Below are positions 17,249-25,779 of a stretch of DNA of 64,000 nucleotides, in pieces. Position 1 is the first letter of the stretch; each line of letters begins with the position of its first letter. The stretch covers positions 310,001 through 374,000 of the forward strand of contig NZ_RBZU01000002.1 in assembly GCF_003628125.1 (NCBI RefSeq), written 5' to 3'. Below the pieces are notes generated by a model, which ran no database searches, had not been told where the DNA came from, and worked only from the letters and a program-made list of their open reading frames with translations. Origin of the DNA: Pararobbsia silviterrae. GTDB taxonomy: Bacteria; Pseudomonadota; Gammaproteobacteria; Burkholderiales; Burkholderiaceae. Position numbers and translations under genes: made by a program.

Positions 17249-18609
17249 CGCGCAAGACGATACGCATGATGTCGGCCAGCGGCATCCTCGGCTACGGGTT
17301 TCCGGAGGCGTCGATTCGCGCCGCGATGGCGCGGCGTCCGCATATGTTCGGCGTCGACGGCGGGAGTTCGGATCCGGGACCGCATTATCTGGGCTCGGGC
17401 AAGACGCTGAATTCGAAGCTCGCGATGAAGCGCGATCTGTCGCTGCTGCTGCGCGCGGCGATCGAGGCGGGCGTGCCGATGATGGTCGGCACGGCGGGCG
17501 GGGCGGGCGGCGAGCCGCATCTGCAGGCCTGCGCGGACATCGTGCGCGAGATCGCGCGCGAACACGATCTGCATTTCCGCATGGCCTTGATCCACGCGGA
17601 ACAGGACCCCGCGTATCTGAAACATCGGCTTGCGCAAGGACGGCTGACGCCGCTCGACGGCGCGCCCGAGATCACGGCCGACGCGCTCGACGGCGCGCGC
17701 CGGATCGTCGGCATGATGGGTCCCGAGCCCTACCGTGCGGCGCTCGAAGCCGGGGCGCAGGTCATTCTCGGCGGACGCGGCACCGATCCGTCGCCGTGGG
17801 TCGCGCTCGCGATGCATCACGGCATGCCCGAAGCGCCGTCGTGGTACGCCGGGAAAATGCTCGAATGCGCGTGCAATGCGGCGATTCCGAAGAAGCACGA
17901 TTGCCTGCTCGTGACGGTCGGCGACGACTATGTCGAAGCCGAGCCGCTGAATCCCGAGTTGCGCTGCACGCCGCTGTCGGTCGCGGTCCAGGCGCTGCAT
18001 GAAACGGCGAGCCCGATCGTACGCCGCGAGCCCGGCTGCATCGTCGATACCGCGGACTGCACGATCGAGGCGTTGACCGAGCGCGTCGTGCGCGTGTCGG
18101 GCATGCGCTGGGAGGCACGGCCGTATTCGATCAAGCTCGAAGGCGCGCGCAGCGTCGGCTTCAGCGCGATGACGATCGCCGCGACGCGCGACCCCGGTCT
18201 GATCGGGCAGTTCGAGACCTTTCTCGACTTCGTGCGCGAATCGACGCGCACGAAGGTCAGCGCGCTCGGCATCGATGCGCGCGACTACACGCTCGTGCTG
18301 CGCGTCTATGGCCGCAACGGCGTGATGGGCGACTGGGAGCCGGTCGCGCACGTGAGCCCGAACGAGCTCGCTATCGTCGCGGAGGTCGTCGGCAAGACGC
18401 AGGACATCGCCAACGCTGCGCTTTCGCTTGCGCGCGTGACGTTGCTGCATTCGGATTTCGCGGGCCGCATGTGCCGCGAGGGGAATATGGCGTTTCCGTT
18501 CTCGCCGTCGGATATCGAGCGCGGCGAAGTGTTCGAGTTCATGCTCAATCACATCGTCCTGCCCGACGACCCGCTCGAAATGTTTCCGATCGAATACGAG
18601 GAGGTCTGA
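17245..18609 (+). CDS. AtuA-family (DUF1446) protein
   Basis: The 454-residue protein belongs to the family named after AtuA of acyclic-terpene utilisation. Visible landmarks are SASGILGYGFPE at the start, GGSSDPGPHYLG, VGTAGGAGGEPH and GGRGTDPSPW. Its biochemical role is not established for the family. Translation is coupled to the monooxygenase by an ATGA overlap, and the DUF4387 gene follows after 2 bases, an association that suggests a two-subunit enzyme. The rest of the operon points to breakdown of a carboxylic acid rather than necessarily a terpene. Confidence 0.85.
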   Translation: MTRKTIRMMSASGILGYGFPEASIRAAMARRPHMFGVDGGSSDPGPHYLGSGKTLNSKLAMKRDLSLLLRAAIEAGVPMMVGTAGGAGGEPHLQACADIVREIAREHDLHFRMALIHAEQDPAYLKHRLAQGRLTPLDGAPEITADALDGARRIVGMMGPEPYRAALEAGAQVILGGRGTDPSPWVALAMHHGMPEAPSWYAGKMLECACNAAIPKKHDCLLVTVGDDYVEAEPLNPELRCTPLSVAVQALHETASPIVRREPGCIVDTADCTIEALTERVVRVSGMRWEARPYSIKLEGARSVGFSAMTIAATRDPGLIGQFETFLDFVRESTRTKVSALGIDARDYTLVLRVYGRNGVMGDWEPVAHVSPNELAIVAEVVGKTQDIANAALSLARVTLLHSDFAGRMCREGNMAFPFSPSDIERGEVFEFMLNHIVLPDDPLEMFPIEYEEV

Positions 18610-18611
18610 TC

Positions 18612-18983
18612 ATGGCCAAGCTCAAGGACATCGCGAAGGCCTGCAAGAGCAAGAACGCAGGCCCGTTCCAGATCACGCTCGACATCATGTTCGACGACGC
18701 GCGGCTCTTCGAGGCCGTGCGCGCGAGCGGGGTGATTACTGCCGAGTTGATCGCCTCGCTGTACAAGGTCGATCGCGCGGCGGTGCTGTTCACCGAATAT
18801 CGGCCCGCGCTCGCATGGAAGGCGACGCTGCCGCGCCGCATTCCGTCGGGCGCGATCGGCGATACCGATATCTACGGCGCGCAGCAGCATGCGCCGTTGC
18901 TCGACATCGAGGTGCCGATCGATGCGTCGTTACACGCGTCGTTGCACACGCCGTTACACGCGTCGACTTCCACACACGGATAA
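18612..18983 (+). CDS. DUF4387 protein, probable partner of the AtuA-family protein
   Basis: The 123-residue protein starts MAKLKDIAKACKSKNAGPF and contains ITLDIMFDD, typical of the DUF4387 family, which has no known activity. It starts 2 bases after the AtuA-family stop, so the two are almost certainly co-translated and may form one enzyme. After the conserved part (to about residue 104) the protein ends in a Ser/Leu/His repeat encoded by 12-bp units that looks non-functional. Confidence 0.82.
   Translation: MAKLKDIAKACKSKNAGPFQITLDIMFDDARLFEAVRASGVITAELIASLYKVDRAAVLFTEYRPALAWKATLPRRIPSGAIGDTDIYGAQQHAPLLDIEVPIDASLHASLHTPLHASTSTHG
18924..18971 (+). repeat. In-frame 12-bp tandem repeat at the DUF4387 C-terminus
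   Basis: Four units (GCGTCGTTACAC, GCGTCGTTGCAC, ACGCCGTTACAC, GCGTCGACTTCC) encode ASLH-ASLH-TPLH-ASTS directly before the stop. The units are 12 bases, the same length as other coding repeats in the window. Confidence 0.85.
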
Positions 18984-19076
18984 GGCGCCGATCGCTCGCC
19001 TCGACACGGCGCCGCCCATACGCGTGGACACACACGGCCGCAAGGGCGCGCCGCCGGCTTTCCTCAGGAGCTCAGC

Positions 19077-19583
19077 ATGCATTCCATCGATACCCAGCTT
19101 TTTCGAAAAACATTCGGCGCGTTGTCGACCGGCGTGACCGTCATCACGACGCTCGACGCCCAGGCCGAGCGCTTCGGCGTGACGGCGAATTCGTTCACGT
19201 CGGTGTCGCTCGATCCGCCCCTCGTCCTCTGGAGTCAATCGAGCACGTCGCGCAGTCATGCGGCGTTCCGCGACTCGGACCGCTTCGTGATTCATATCCT
19301 CGCCGACGACCAGAGTCCGATCTCCGATCGCTTCGCGCGCTCGGGCGGCGACAAGTTCGTCGGGCTCGACATCGAGGACGGTATCGAAGGTCTGCCGATC
19401 ATCCGCGGCTGCGCCGCGTATCTCGAATGCCGCAAGATCGCCGCGTATCCGGGCGGCGATCATGTGATCTTCCTCGGGCACGTCGAGCACCTCGTGCGCC
19501 ACGATCGCGAACCGCTCGTCTACAAGAACGGACAGTATCTGCCCACGGCGGGCGCGCCGGCGTTGTCGCAGGCCGCGGCCTGA
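19077..19583 (+). CDS. Flavin reductase (FMN/NADH) partner of the monooxygenase
   Basis: The 168-residue protein is a flavin-reductase-like (FlaRed/HpaC-type) domain: FRKTFGALSTGVTVITT, GVTANSFTSVSLDPPLVLW and GDHVIFLGHVEHL are characteristic. It should reduce FMN with NAD(P)H and hand FMNH2 to the NtaA-type monooxygenase encoded upstream in the same run of genes. The ATG follows AGGAG. It is the last gene of the plus-strand operon and is followed at once by a 17-bp tandem repeat. Confidence 0.9.
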   Translation: MHSIDTQLFRKTFGALSTGVTVITTLDAQAERFGVTANSFTSVSLDPPLVLWSQSSTSRSHAAFRDSDRFVIHILADDQSPISDRFARSGGDKFVGLDIEDGIEGLPIIRGCAAYLECRKIAAYPGGDHVIFLGHVEHLVRHDREPLVYKNGQYLPTAGAPALSQAAA

Positions 19584-19588
19584 GGCGC

Positions 19589-19673
19589 GTGTCCAGCTAA
19601 GTCACGTGTCCAGCTAAGGCACGTCTCCAACGAAGTCACGTGCCCCACTAAGGCACGTATCCGACTCAGGCGC
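19589..19673 (+). repeat. Five 17-bp tandem units just after the flavin reductase stop
   Basis: Units start at 19589, 19606, 19623, 19640 and 19657 with exact 17-base spacing. The first two are GTGTCCAGCTAAGTCAC and GTGTCCAGCTAAGGCAC; later ones are more diverged. Each begins GT and most end CAC, so unit junctions read CACGT. The array begins 5 bases after the stop codon. No spacers occur, so it is not a CRISPR. Confidence 0.9.
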
Positions 19674-19782
19674 GTACGACTCCGTACGCGCCCGAACGGC
19701 CGCCCGCGACGCCGTCGGCGGCCGTGCTACCATCGGCGCACATGCCTGCACGCGCGGGCGTGGCAACGACCTGCGCTTCTTC

Positions 19783-20715
19783 ATGGACAATCCCTCGTTT
19801 CGCTTCCATCTGCCCGAGCTCGAGACGTTTCTCGTGGTGCTGGAGGAAGGACAGTTCAGCAAGGCCGCCGAGCGGCTCTGCATTTCGCAACCGACCGCAT
19901 CGAGCCGCGTGAAGAAGCTCGAAAGCGTGCTGCGCGTGCAATTGTTGATCCGCACGACGCGCAGCGTCGAACCCACTGAAGACGGCAAACTGCTCCAGGC
20001 CGCGGCGACCGAGGTGCTGAGCGGGCTCTACGACGTGTTGCGCCAGTTCCGCGATCGTTCCGAAGCCGCGCGCAACCGCGTTGTCGTCGCCGCGACGCCG
20101 ATGATTGCCGCGACATTTCTGCCGCAGATCATTCATTCGTACACCGAGCGCTATCCGGACGTGCGCGTCGAGCTCAACGACATGGTCTACGAGAACGTGC
20201 TCAAGATGATCGAGGACGGCTCGGCCGATGTCGGCGTCGCGGCGGTCGACGGCAATTACGACAATCTGCTGTTTCACCGGCTCGCGGAAGAACCGATCGT
20301 GCTCGTCGCGCCGTCGTCGCATCCCGTGACGCTCGTCAAGAAGCCGACGATCGAGACGCTGTTGCCGTACCGGATGATTCTGCTCGGGCGCTACAGCAGT
20401 CTTCGGCAATATCTCGTGCAGGCGTTCGAAGCCCGTCATGCCGTGTTCGACGCCGCGACCGCGGCCACGCTGCCGACGCTGCTCGGCATGCTCGATACGG
20501 GCGGCTTTCTCACGTTCATGCCGCAATCGCTCGCGCGCACGAATGCGCGCGGCAACCGGACGATCATCGAACTCGACGATTTCCACGCCTCGCGCTGCTA
20601 CGGCAGCGTCGTGACGCGCAAGGCGACGCCGAGCGCCGCCGTCAAGAGCTTCCAGGAACATCTGCACCGCGAATTCGAGGCGCTCGTCATGGGGGCGGGC
20701 GGCGGGTCGTCCTGA
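19783..20715 (+). CDS. LysR-family transcriptional regulator
   Basis: A 310-residue LysR protein with the helix-turn-helix in QFSKAAERLCISQPTASSRVKKLE (residues about 24-47) and a standard effector-binding domain. It lies downstream of the flavin reductase, separated by about 200 bases with the 17-bp repeat, and is convergent with two MFS transporter genes. It may control those transporters or the preceding operon; the sequence does not decide. The ATG at 19783 lacks a strong ribosome site but is the first in-frame start before the conserved HTH. Confidence 0.9.
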   Translation: MDNPSFRFHLPELETFLVVLEEGQFSKAAERLCISQPTASSRVKKLESVLRVQLLIRTTRSVEPTEDGKLLQAAATEVLSGLYDVLRQFRDRSEAARNRVVVAATPMIAATFLPQIIHSYTERYPDVRVELNDMVYENVLKMIEDGSADVGVAAVDGNYDNLLFHRLAEEPIVLVAPSSHPVTLVKKPTIETLLPYRMILLGRYSSLRQYLVQAFEARHAVFDAATAATLPTLLGMLDTGGFLTFMPQSLARTNARGNRTIIELDDFHASRCYGSVVTRKATPSAAVKSFQEHLHREFEALVMGAGGGSS

Positions 20716-20749
20716 TCGGATCGGCGCGCGGATTCGAGCCCGAAGCAGA

Positions 20750-20790
20750 GGGCCCGAATCAGAGCTCGGAATCAGGGCCCGAATCAGAGC
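20750..20790 (+). repeat. Two exact 16-bp copies (25-bp period) over the end of an MFS gene
   Basis: GGGCCCGAATCAGAGC occurs at 20750-20765 and exactly again at 20775-20790; a diverged third copy precedes (about 20733-20748). The last copy covers the stop codon of the minus-strand transporter at 20784-20786. Confidence 0.88.
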
Positions 20791-22205
20791 GCAGGCCGGC
20801 TCGCGTTCGCCGCGGCATCGGCCGCGTAGTCGTGGTCGTGCGCGCCGCGCTCGTGGTCATGATCGTGCGCGTCGCGACCGGCGTCGCGCGTGCCGACGTA
20901 GCCGACGGGCGTCACGCGATGACGCAACTTCAGATAGCCGAGGCAGCCGATCGTCGCGATGACGCCCGCGGTCGAGATCATGCCCGCGAGGTAATGCCAT
21001 GAGCCCGTCGAATGCATGAGCCATTCGGCGACGAACGGCGTCGGCGCGCTGAACAGGATCGATGCGATCGCGCCCGAGACGGCGACACCCGTATAGCGAT
21101 ACTCGGCCGGATACAGTTCGGCGCTCATCGTGCCGAGCATGCCGTAGGTCGTGACCTGCCCGCAGACCATCGTGACCGAGAGCGCGATCGCGAGATAAAC
21201 GGGCACGGCCGTGTTGACGATCAGGTAGAACGGCACGCCGGCGAGGATCGCGAAGATCGACCCGAACAGAAAGACCTTCGGCGCGCCGAGCGAGTCGCCG
21301 AGCGAGCAGACGATCGGGAACGCGACGAGATCGACGACCGACGCGATCATGACGAGCGTGAACGTCGTCGATTGCGGCAGCTTGAGCTGATACGTCGCAT
21401 ACGAGACGAAATACGTCGCCACCATATAGAACAGCACGCAAAACGACGCCTGCATGAGGATGCTGACGAGCGTCGGCAGTTTTGCGTTGCGCAGCACGTC
21501 GGCGATCGGAACCTTGACGCGCCGGCCCTGCGCCTTGACGCGCGCGAAGTCTTCCGATTCCTCGACGCCGAGCCGGATGACGAGGCCGATGATCACGAGC
21601 ACGAAACCGACGATAAACGGCACGCGCCATCCCCACGCCACGCGCGCGTCGTGCGGCAGCAGACCGACGAGCGCCATCGCGCCGGTCGCCATCAGCAGGC
21701 CGATGCCGCTGCCCATCTGCGGCGCCGCGCCGAACAGGCGCACCTTGTGACGCGGCGCATTCTCGATCGCGACGAGCATCGCGCCGCCCCATTCGCCGCC
21801 GACCGCGAGCCCCTGGAGCAGGCGCAGGCTCACGAGCGTGATCGGCGCGAGCATGCCGATCTCGGCATAGGTGGGCACGAGTCCGATCGCGCCGGTCGCG
21901 AGTCCCATGAGCAGCAGCGTGAAGATCATCGTCGACTTGCGCCCGACGCGATCGCCGAGATGCCCGAAGAGCAGGGCGCCGAGCGGACGCGCGAGAAACG
22001 CGACGCCGAACGACGCGAACGCGATGAGCCGCGCGACGACGGGGTCGTGGCTCGGGAAATACAAAGGTCCGAAATAGAGGGCGGCCGCGGTGCCGTAGAT
22101 GAAGTATTCGTACCACTCGACCGACGTTCCGACACAGCTCGATATGACGGCCCGGCGGGCCTGCCGCGTGCGCCTCTCGTGCGTCGACACAGCGTGTTCT
22201 GACAT
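20784..22205 (-). CDS. MFS metabolite/H+ symporter (MHS family)
   Basis: The 473-residue carrier has about twelve membrane segments and MHS-family features: SVEWYEYFIYGTAAALYF at the first segment, GHLGDRVGRKSTM in loop 2-3 and RLLQGLAVGGEWGGA. MHS members import organic acids such as citrate, alpha-ketoglutarate, shikimate or aromatic acids. The ATG follows CAGGAG. The C-terminal tail has an unusual Asp/His repeat, GRDAHDHDHERGAHDHDY, which could bind metal or may simply be repeat-derived. It is co-oriented with the ACS carrier 36 bases upstream. Confidence 0.9.
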   Translation of the reverse strand: MSEHAVSTHERRTRQARRAVISSCVGTSVEWYEYFIYGTAAALYFGPLYFPSHDPVVARLIAFASFGVAFLARPLGALLFGHLGDRVGRKSTMIFTLLLMGLATGAIGLVPTYAEIGMLAPITLVSLRLLQGLAVGGEWGGAMLVAIENAPRHKVRLFGAAPQMGSGIGLLMATGAMALVGLLPHDARVAWGWRVPFIVGFVLVIIGLVIRLGVEESEDFARVKAQGRRVKVPIADVLRNAKLPTLVSILMQASFCVLFYMVATYFVSYATYQLKLPQSTTFTLVMIASVVDLVAFPIVCSLGDSLGAPKVFLFGSIFAILAGVPFYLIVNTAVPVYLAIALSVTMVCGQVTTYGMLGTMSAELYPAEYRYTGVAVSGAIASILFSAPTPFVAEWLMHSTGSWHYLAGMISTAGVIATIGCLGYLKLRHRVTPVGYVGTRDAGRDAHDHDHERGAHDHDYAADAAANASRPAL

Positions 22206-22241
22206 GGCGTCTCCTGATGAAATGATGGGGTGCGCGGGGGC

Positions 22242-23558
22242 TTATCGGTTGACGCGGCTCGCGGGCAGGCTCAGCGCGAGCAAGGCGCCGAACGTCATGA
22301 ACGCGGCGAGCATATAGACGCCGGCCGCCGTGCTGCCCGTCGCGTCCTTGAGCCAGCCGACCGCGTACGGGCCAAGAAAGCCCGCGACGTTGCCGATCGA
22401 ATTGACGAATGCGATGCCCGCCGCGGCGGCGGCGCCGGTCAGCATGGCCGTCGGCAGGCACCAGAACAGCGGAAACGTCGTGAGCAGGCCGGCCGTGGCG
22501 ATCGTCAAGGCCACCATCGCGAGCGGTGCATTGCCCGCGAGCAGGACGGACGCGACGAGTCCGGCGGCGCCGACGAGACCGGGCACGGCCAGGTGCCAGC
22601 GGCGCTCGCGCCGCAGATCCGCGCTTTTGGCGACACCGATCATCGCGATGACGGCGACGACGTACGGGATCATCGAGAGCACGCCGATCTTGAACGGATC
22701 GGCCACGCCGATGCCCTTGATCAGCGTCGGCAACCAGAAGCCCACGCCATAGAGCCCCATGACGAACGCGAAATGCATGATGCAGATGATCCACATCAGC
22801 GGATTCGCGAACAGTTCGCGTGGCGCCTGAACGTCCTTGGCGATTTCATCGCGTTCGAGATTGCGCGCGAGCAAGGTCTGTTCGTTCGCCGTGAGCCATT
22901 TCGCGTCGCGGATGCCGTCGTCGAGCCAGAGCAGCACGAGCACGCCGACGAGGATCGACGGCACGGCTTCGAGCAGGAACAGCCACTGCCAGCCGTGCCA
23001 GCCGTTGACGCCGTCGAGCGTCTTGAGGATGAAGCCCGATAGCGGGCCGCCGACGATGCCCGACAAGGCGACGGCCGAGATAAAGCGCGCCGTGATGCGC
23101 GCGCGGCGATGCGCGGGGAACCAGTAGGTCAGATAGAGAATGACGCCCGGGAAGAAGCCCGCTTCGGCGACGCCGAGCAAAAAGCGCATGACGTAAAACC
23201 AGCCCGGCGTCGTGACGAACATCGTGAGGCCCGAGACGATGCCCCACGTGACCATGATGCGCGCGATCCAGAGGCGTGCGCCGACGCGATGCAGGATCAG
23301 GTTGCTGGGGACTTCGAACAGAAAATAGCCGACGAAGAAAATGCCGGCGCCGAGTCCGTAGACGGCCTCCGACAAGTGAAGATCGTTCGACATCTGGAGC
23401 TTCGCGAAGCCGACGTTCACGCGATCGAGATACGCGACCACATAGCAGAGCAGCAAGAGCGGAATGAGGCGCCAGGCGACCTTGCGATACGTGGCTTCTT
23501 CGAAATGGGCCCGTTCGCCGAGCTGCGGCAATGAAACGGGGTCGATCTGCGTTGCCAT
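22242..23558 (-). CDS. MFS anion/cation symporter (ACS family)
   Basis: The 438-residue carrier has about twelve membrane segments and ACS-family signatures: CYVVAYLDRVNVGFA in segment 1, GYFLFEVPSNLILHRVGARLWIARIM and GVAEAGFFPGVILYLTYWF. The family moves organic anions such as glucarate, tartrate or phthalate. The ATG at 23558 is preferred to that at 23564 because the AAGGAG site lies 8 bases before it. It is first in a two-transporter operon next to the AtuA-type catabolic locus. Confidence 0.88.
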   Translation of the reverse strand: MATQIDPVSLPQLGERAHFEEATYRKVAWRLIPLLLLCYVVAYLDRVNVGFAKLQMSNDLHLSEAVYGLGAGIFFVGYFLFEVPSNLILHRVGARLWIARIMVTWGIVSGLTMFVTTPGWFYVMRFLLGVAEAGFFPGVILYLTYWFPAHRRARITARFISAVALSGIVGGPLSGFILKTLDGVNGWHGWQWLFLLEAVPSILVGVLVLLWLDDGIRDAKWLTANEQTLLARNLERDEIAKDVQAPRELFANPLMWIICIMHFAFVMGLYGVGFWLPTLIKGIGVADPFKIGVLSMIPYVVAVIAMIGVAKSADLRRERRWHLAVPGLVGAAGLVASVLLAGNAPLAMVALTIATAGLLTTFPLFWCLPTAMLTGAAAAAGIAFVNSIGNVAGFLGPYAVGWLKDATGSTAAGVYMLAAFMTFGALLALSLPASRVNR

Positions 23559-24106
23559 CGGCATGTCTCCTTGTTATGTCTTGCTCGCATACGTGCCTGG
23601 ATTCTAAGTGGCGAGGGGGGCTCCCCATTCTTCACCAAAGCGAATCCATCTATTCGCGAAGGGCATGAATCGCGGCGCGGCCCGCTATCGCAATGCAGCA
23701 TGCACCGCGTGTTTGCGCGGCTTCATCGACGCGCGTCCGACACGGGCTCGACGCGCGGCCTCGCGTCTTCCTCGCGCCACGCGTGTGCGCCCGCATTGAA
23801 TGCATTGAAAAGCGTCGGTGTCGGTGTTTTCTCTGATTCCCCGGATCCGTGCCGCGTGTCACGACGCCTGTCGTCGATGTCGCGCTCGATGTGCTGCGTG
23901 GCGCCGACGCGCGAGTATCGGGCGGCGCGGAGTCGGATAAAGCACGCGGATGAACCATGCTTTCGCGTAGCTTGGTGTCTGCGTCCAAGCGAATACGCGA
24001 GCGATAGTTTTGGCGAATCCGCGAGTGAATGCGTGGGCGAATGCTTAAGCGGGCCGACGCGATAAAACATCCAACGCAACGTCTAGCGCAACGCTTAGCA
24101 AAATGT
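23559..24106. other. Intergenic region, no gene recognised
   Basis: The segment upstream of the ACS carrier has no ORF with convincing codon use or similarity. The promoter for the two carriers should lie near 23560-23650. Towards its right end, GCGAATGC-like words repeat (about 24012-24050) and lead into the 12-bp array at 24078. Confidence 0.4.
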
Positions 24107-24125
24107 CTAGCGAAACGCGGACGGA
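24078..24125 (+). repeat. 12-bp tandem repeat across the stop codon of a small membrane-protein gene
   Basis: Units AACGTCTAGCGC, AACGCTTAGCAA, AATGTCTAGCGA and AACGCGGACGGA begin at 24078, 24090, 24102 and 24114. The third unit contains the stop codon (24107-24109) of the minus-strand gene, and the CTA in each unit reads as TAG in that direction. Confidence 0.8.
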
Positions 24126-24385
24126 AACAGCATGGCTAATCCGATTGCCGCGCCGATCAGCGATACGGCGATCGGCCCCAGCTTTTTCCTTTGCGCTTCC
24201 CACTGTTCGATTTTCGCTAACGCTTGCTGTCGGGTGGCGCCTTGAAGCGGAAACGGGTCTTGATTCACGCGTGTGCGCATCGTGGCGATATGCACGCGGA
24301 GGTTGATATAGACGATCGAAGCGAAGAAGGCGATGACGGCGGCGAGCAAGGCGAGGTGCAGGACCATGAGTTCGAGGTGTCGCAT
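24107..24385 (-). CDS. Small two-helix membrane protein, unknown
   Basis: Ninety-two residues: an N-terminal hydrophobic segment (LALLAAVIAFFASIVYINL), a charged central part with QQALAKIEQWEAQRKKLG, and a second hydrophobic segment (IAVSLIGAAIGLAMLF). A hairpin in the inner membrane with both ends on one side fits this. A longer in-frame extension to 24580 exists but reads as Arg-rich and is unlikely to be coding. No family recognised. It is divergent from the AraC regulator. Confidence 0.6.
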   Translation of the reverse strand: MRHLELMVLHLALLAAVIAFFASIVYINLRVHIATMRTRVNQDPFPLQGATRQQALAKIEQWEAQRKKLGPIAVSLIGAAIGLAMLFPSAFR

Positions 24386-24578
24386 CGGGCAGAGAGGTGC
24401 GCATCGGATCCTGATCGGGCCGTGATCGACTCGTGGTCGAGTCACTCGGCTCGGCCCGGTCGCGATGACGTGGCGGCGCAGCGCGCGGCCACGCATTGCG
24501 GAGATCGCGTGCTTGAGTCTAGGGATACACTGAGCGCCTGTCTCACGTGAAAATCTGCTCAATCGTCGAAAAAAGGAC

Positions 24579-25364
24579 ATGGCCCCGACTCGTATGGCGT
24601 CCCCTCTGCGCGATCACCATCGCCCTGCGATGCCTGTGAGTGCGCGCGCGGTCGATTTCCCCGCGGGCAATATCCGGCCCTTGCATCACCATACGACGGC
24701 CCAGCTGATTTACGCGGTCGACGGCGTCATGGTCGTCAGCACGCATGCGGGGCAGAGGGTTGTCGCGCCGACCCAGGGCTTCTGGATGCCCGCGTTGACG
24801 GACCATACGATCCGGATGGTGACGCCCGTCTCGATGCGCACGCTCTATATCCAGGCCGATGCGGTGGCCGGCTTGCCCGAGCGCTGTCATACGGTCGCGA
24901 TTCCGGCCTTGCTCCGGCATTTGATTCTGAGCGCGATGGCGGTGACGGGCGACTACGGACCCGACTCGCGCGATGGCCGGCTGATGGGCTTGATCCTAGA
25001 CGAGCTGCGTTTTTCGCCGGTCTTGCCTGTGCATTTGCCGTTGCCCGCCGATCCGCGCGCGCGGACGATTTGCGAGGCGATCCGCGCCGAACCGGAGAGC
25101 AAGCGGACTCTATCGTCCTGGGCTGAAGCAATCGGCGTCGACGTCAAGACGATCCAGCGCGTGTTCGCGCAGCAGACGGGCCTGACGTTCGGTCAATGGC
25201 GGCAGCAGGCACGGCTGTTGATCGCGCTCGAGCGCCTCGCGGCCGGCGAGCGCATCGTCGATGTCGCGCTGAGTCTCGGTTACGACAGTCCGAGCGCGTT
25301 TGCGGCGGTGTTCAAGAAGCGCCTCGGTGTCGTACCGAGCGCGTATTTCCGGGGCAAGGCTTGA
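24579..25364 (+). CDS. AraC-family transcriptional regulator with cupin domain
   Basis: The 261-residue protein has an N-terminal cupin-like sensor (RPLHHHTTAQLIYAVDG, then GFWMPALTDHTIRM) and a C-terminal double helix-turn-helix, including TLSSWAEAIGVDVKTIQRVFAQQTGLTFGQWRQQARLL and VDVALSLGYDSPSAFAAVFKKRLGVVPSAYF. It is typical of regulators controlling an adjacent efflux pump or itself; here no obvious target is next to it except the small membrane protein. A weak AAGGA lies just before the ATG; an ATG at 24594 is an alternative. Confidence 0.88.
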   Translation: MAPTRMASPLRDHHRPAMPVSARAVDFPAGNIRPLHHHTTAQLIYAVDGVMVVSTHAGQRVVAPTQGFWMPALTDHTIRMVTPVSMRTLYIQADAVAGLPERCHTVAIPALLRHLILSAMAVTGDYGPDSRDGRLMGLILDELRFSPVLPVHLPLPADPRARTICEAIRAEPESKRTLSSWAEAIGVDVKTIQRVFAQQTGLTFGQWRQQARLLIALERLAAGERIVDVALSLGYDSPSAFAAVFKKRLGVVPSAYFRGKA

Positions 25365-25407
25365 GGGTGACGGCGCCGGCTCGTCGAGTGCGTTGAATCG
25401 AAGCGCG

Positions 25408-25779
25408 TCAGGACGGGAGGAGCACATCGACGGATACGTCGAGTGCTTTTGCGATCGCCGTGTAGATTTTGGCTGTACCCGTTCGCTTTCCGCCTTCAAT
25501 CTGACTGAGATACGCCTTGCTGATGCCGGAAGCATCGCTGAGTGCGTCCTGTGTGAGCTTGCGATATTCGCGCCATGCGCGGATGGGATGGGCGCCGTCG
25601 AGTTCAGCGTTCAACACAGCGGCGGGAATCCGCGTCCCGTCGTCTTCGGCCTTTGCGCGGTCGAACAACGCCGTATCGTCGAGATGTTCGACGAGCGATG
25701 CGACTCGGTTCCAGAGCTCGATGGGCACCACCGCGAACTCGACCGTGCCGTCGCGTTCAATGAATTGAATCTCGGTCAT
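25408..25779 (-). CDS. Antitoxin: HTH (XRE/HigA-like) protein
   Basis: The 123-residue protein has an N-terminal dimer/toxin-binding part (ERDGTVEFAVVPIELWNRV) resembling prevent-host-death-like antitoxins, and a C-terminal XRE helix-turn-helix (LTQDALSDASGISKAYLSQIEGGKRTG). The ATG at 25779 has GGAGGGG upstream and overlaps the toxin stop (ATGA, 25776-25779), so translation is coupled. It should neutralise the RelE-like toxin and repress the pair from the palindrome at 26038. Confidence 0.88.
   Translation of the reverse strand: MTEIQFIERDGTVEFAVVPIELWNRVASLVEHLDDTALFDRAKAEDDGTRIPAAVLNAELDGAHPIRAWREYRKLTQDALSDASGISKAYLSQIEGGKRTGTAKIYTAIAKALDVSVDVLLPS

Noticed and set aside
19589-19673. CRISPR array
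   Set aside because: Units are directly adjacent with no spacers and are degenerate; no cas genes nearby.
12177-23558. Acyclic terpene (atu/liu) utilisation cluster
   Set aside because: Only the AtuA-family gene matches; geranyl-CoA carboxylase and other Atu/Liu genes are absent, so the family name should not be taken as the pathway.
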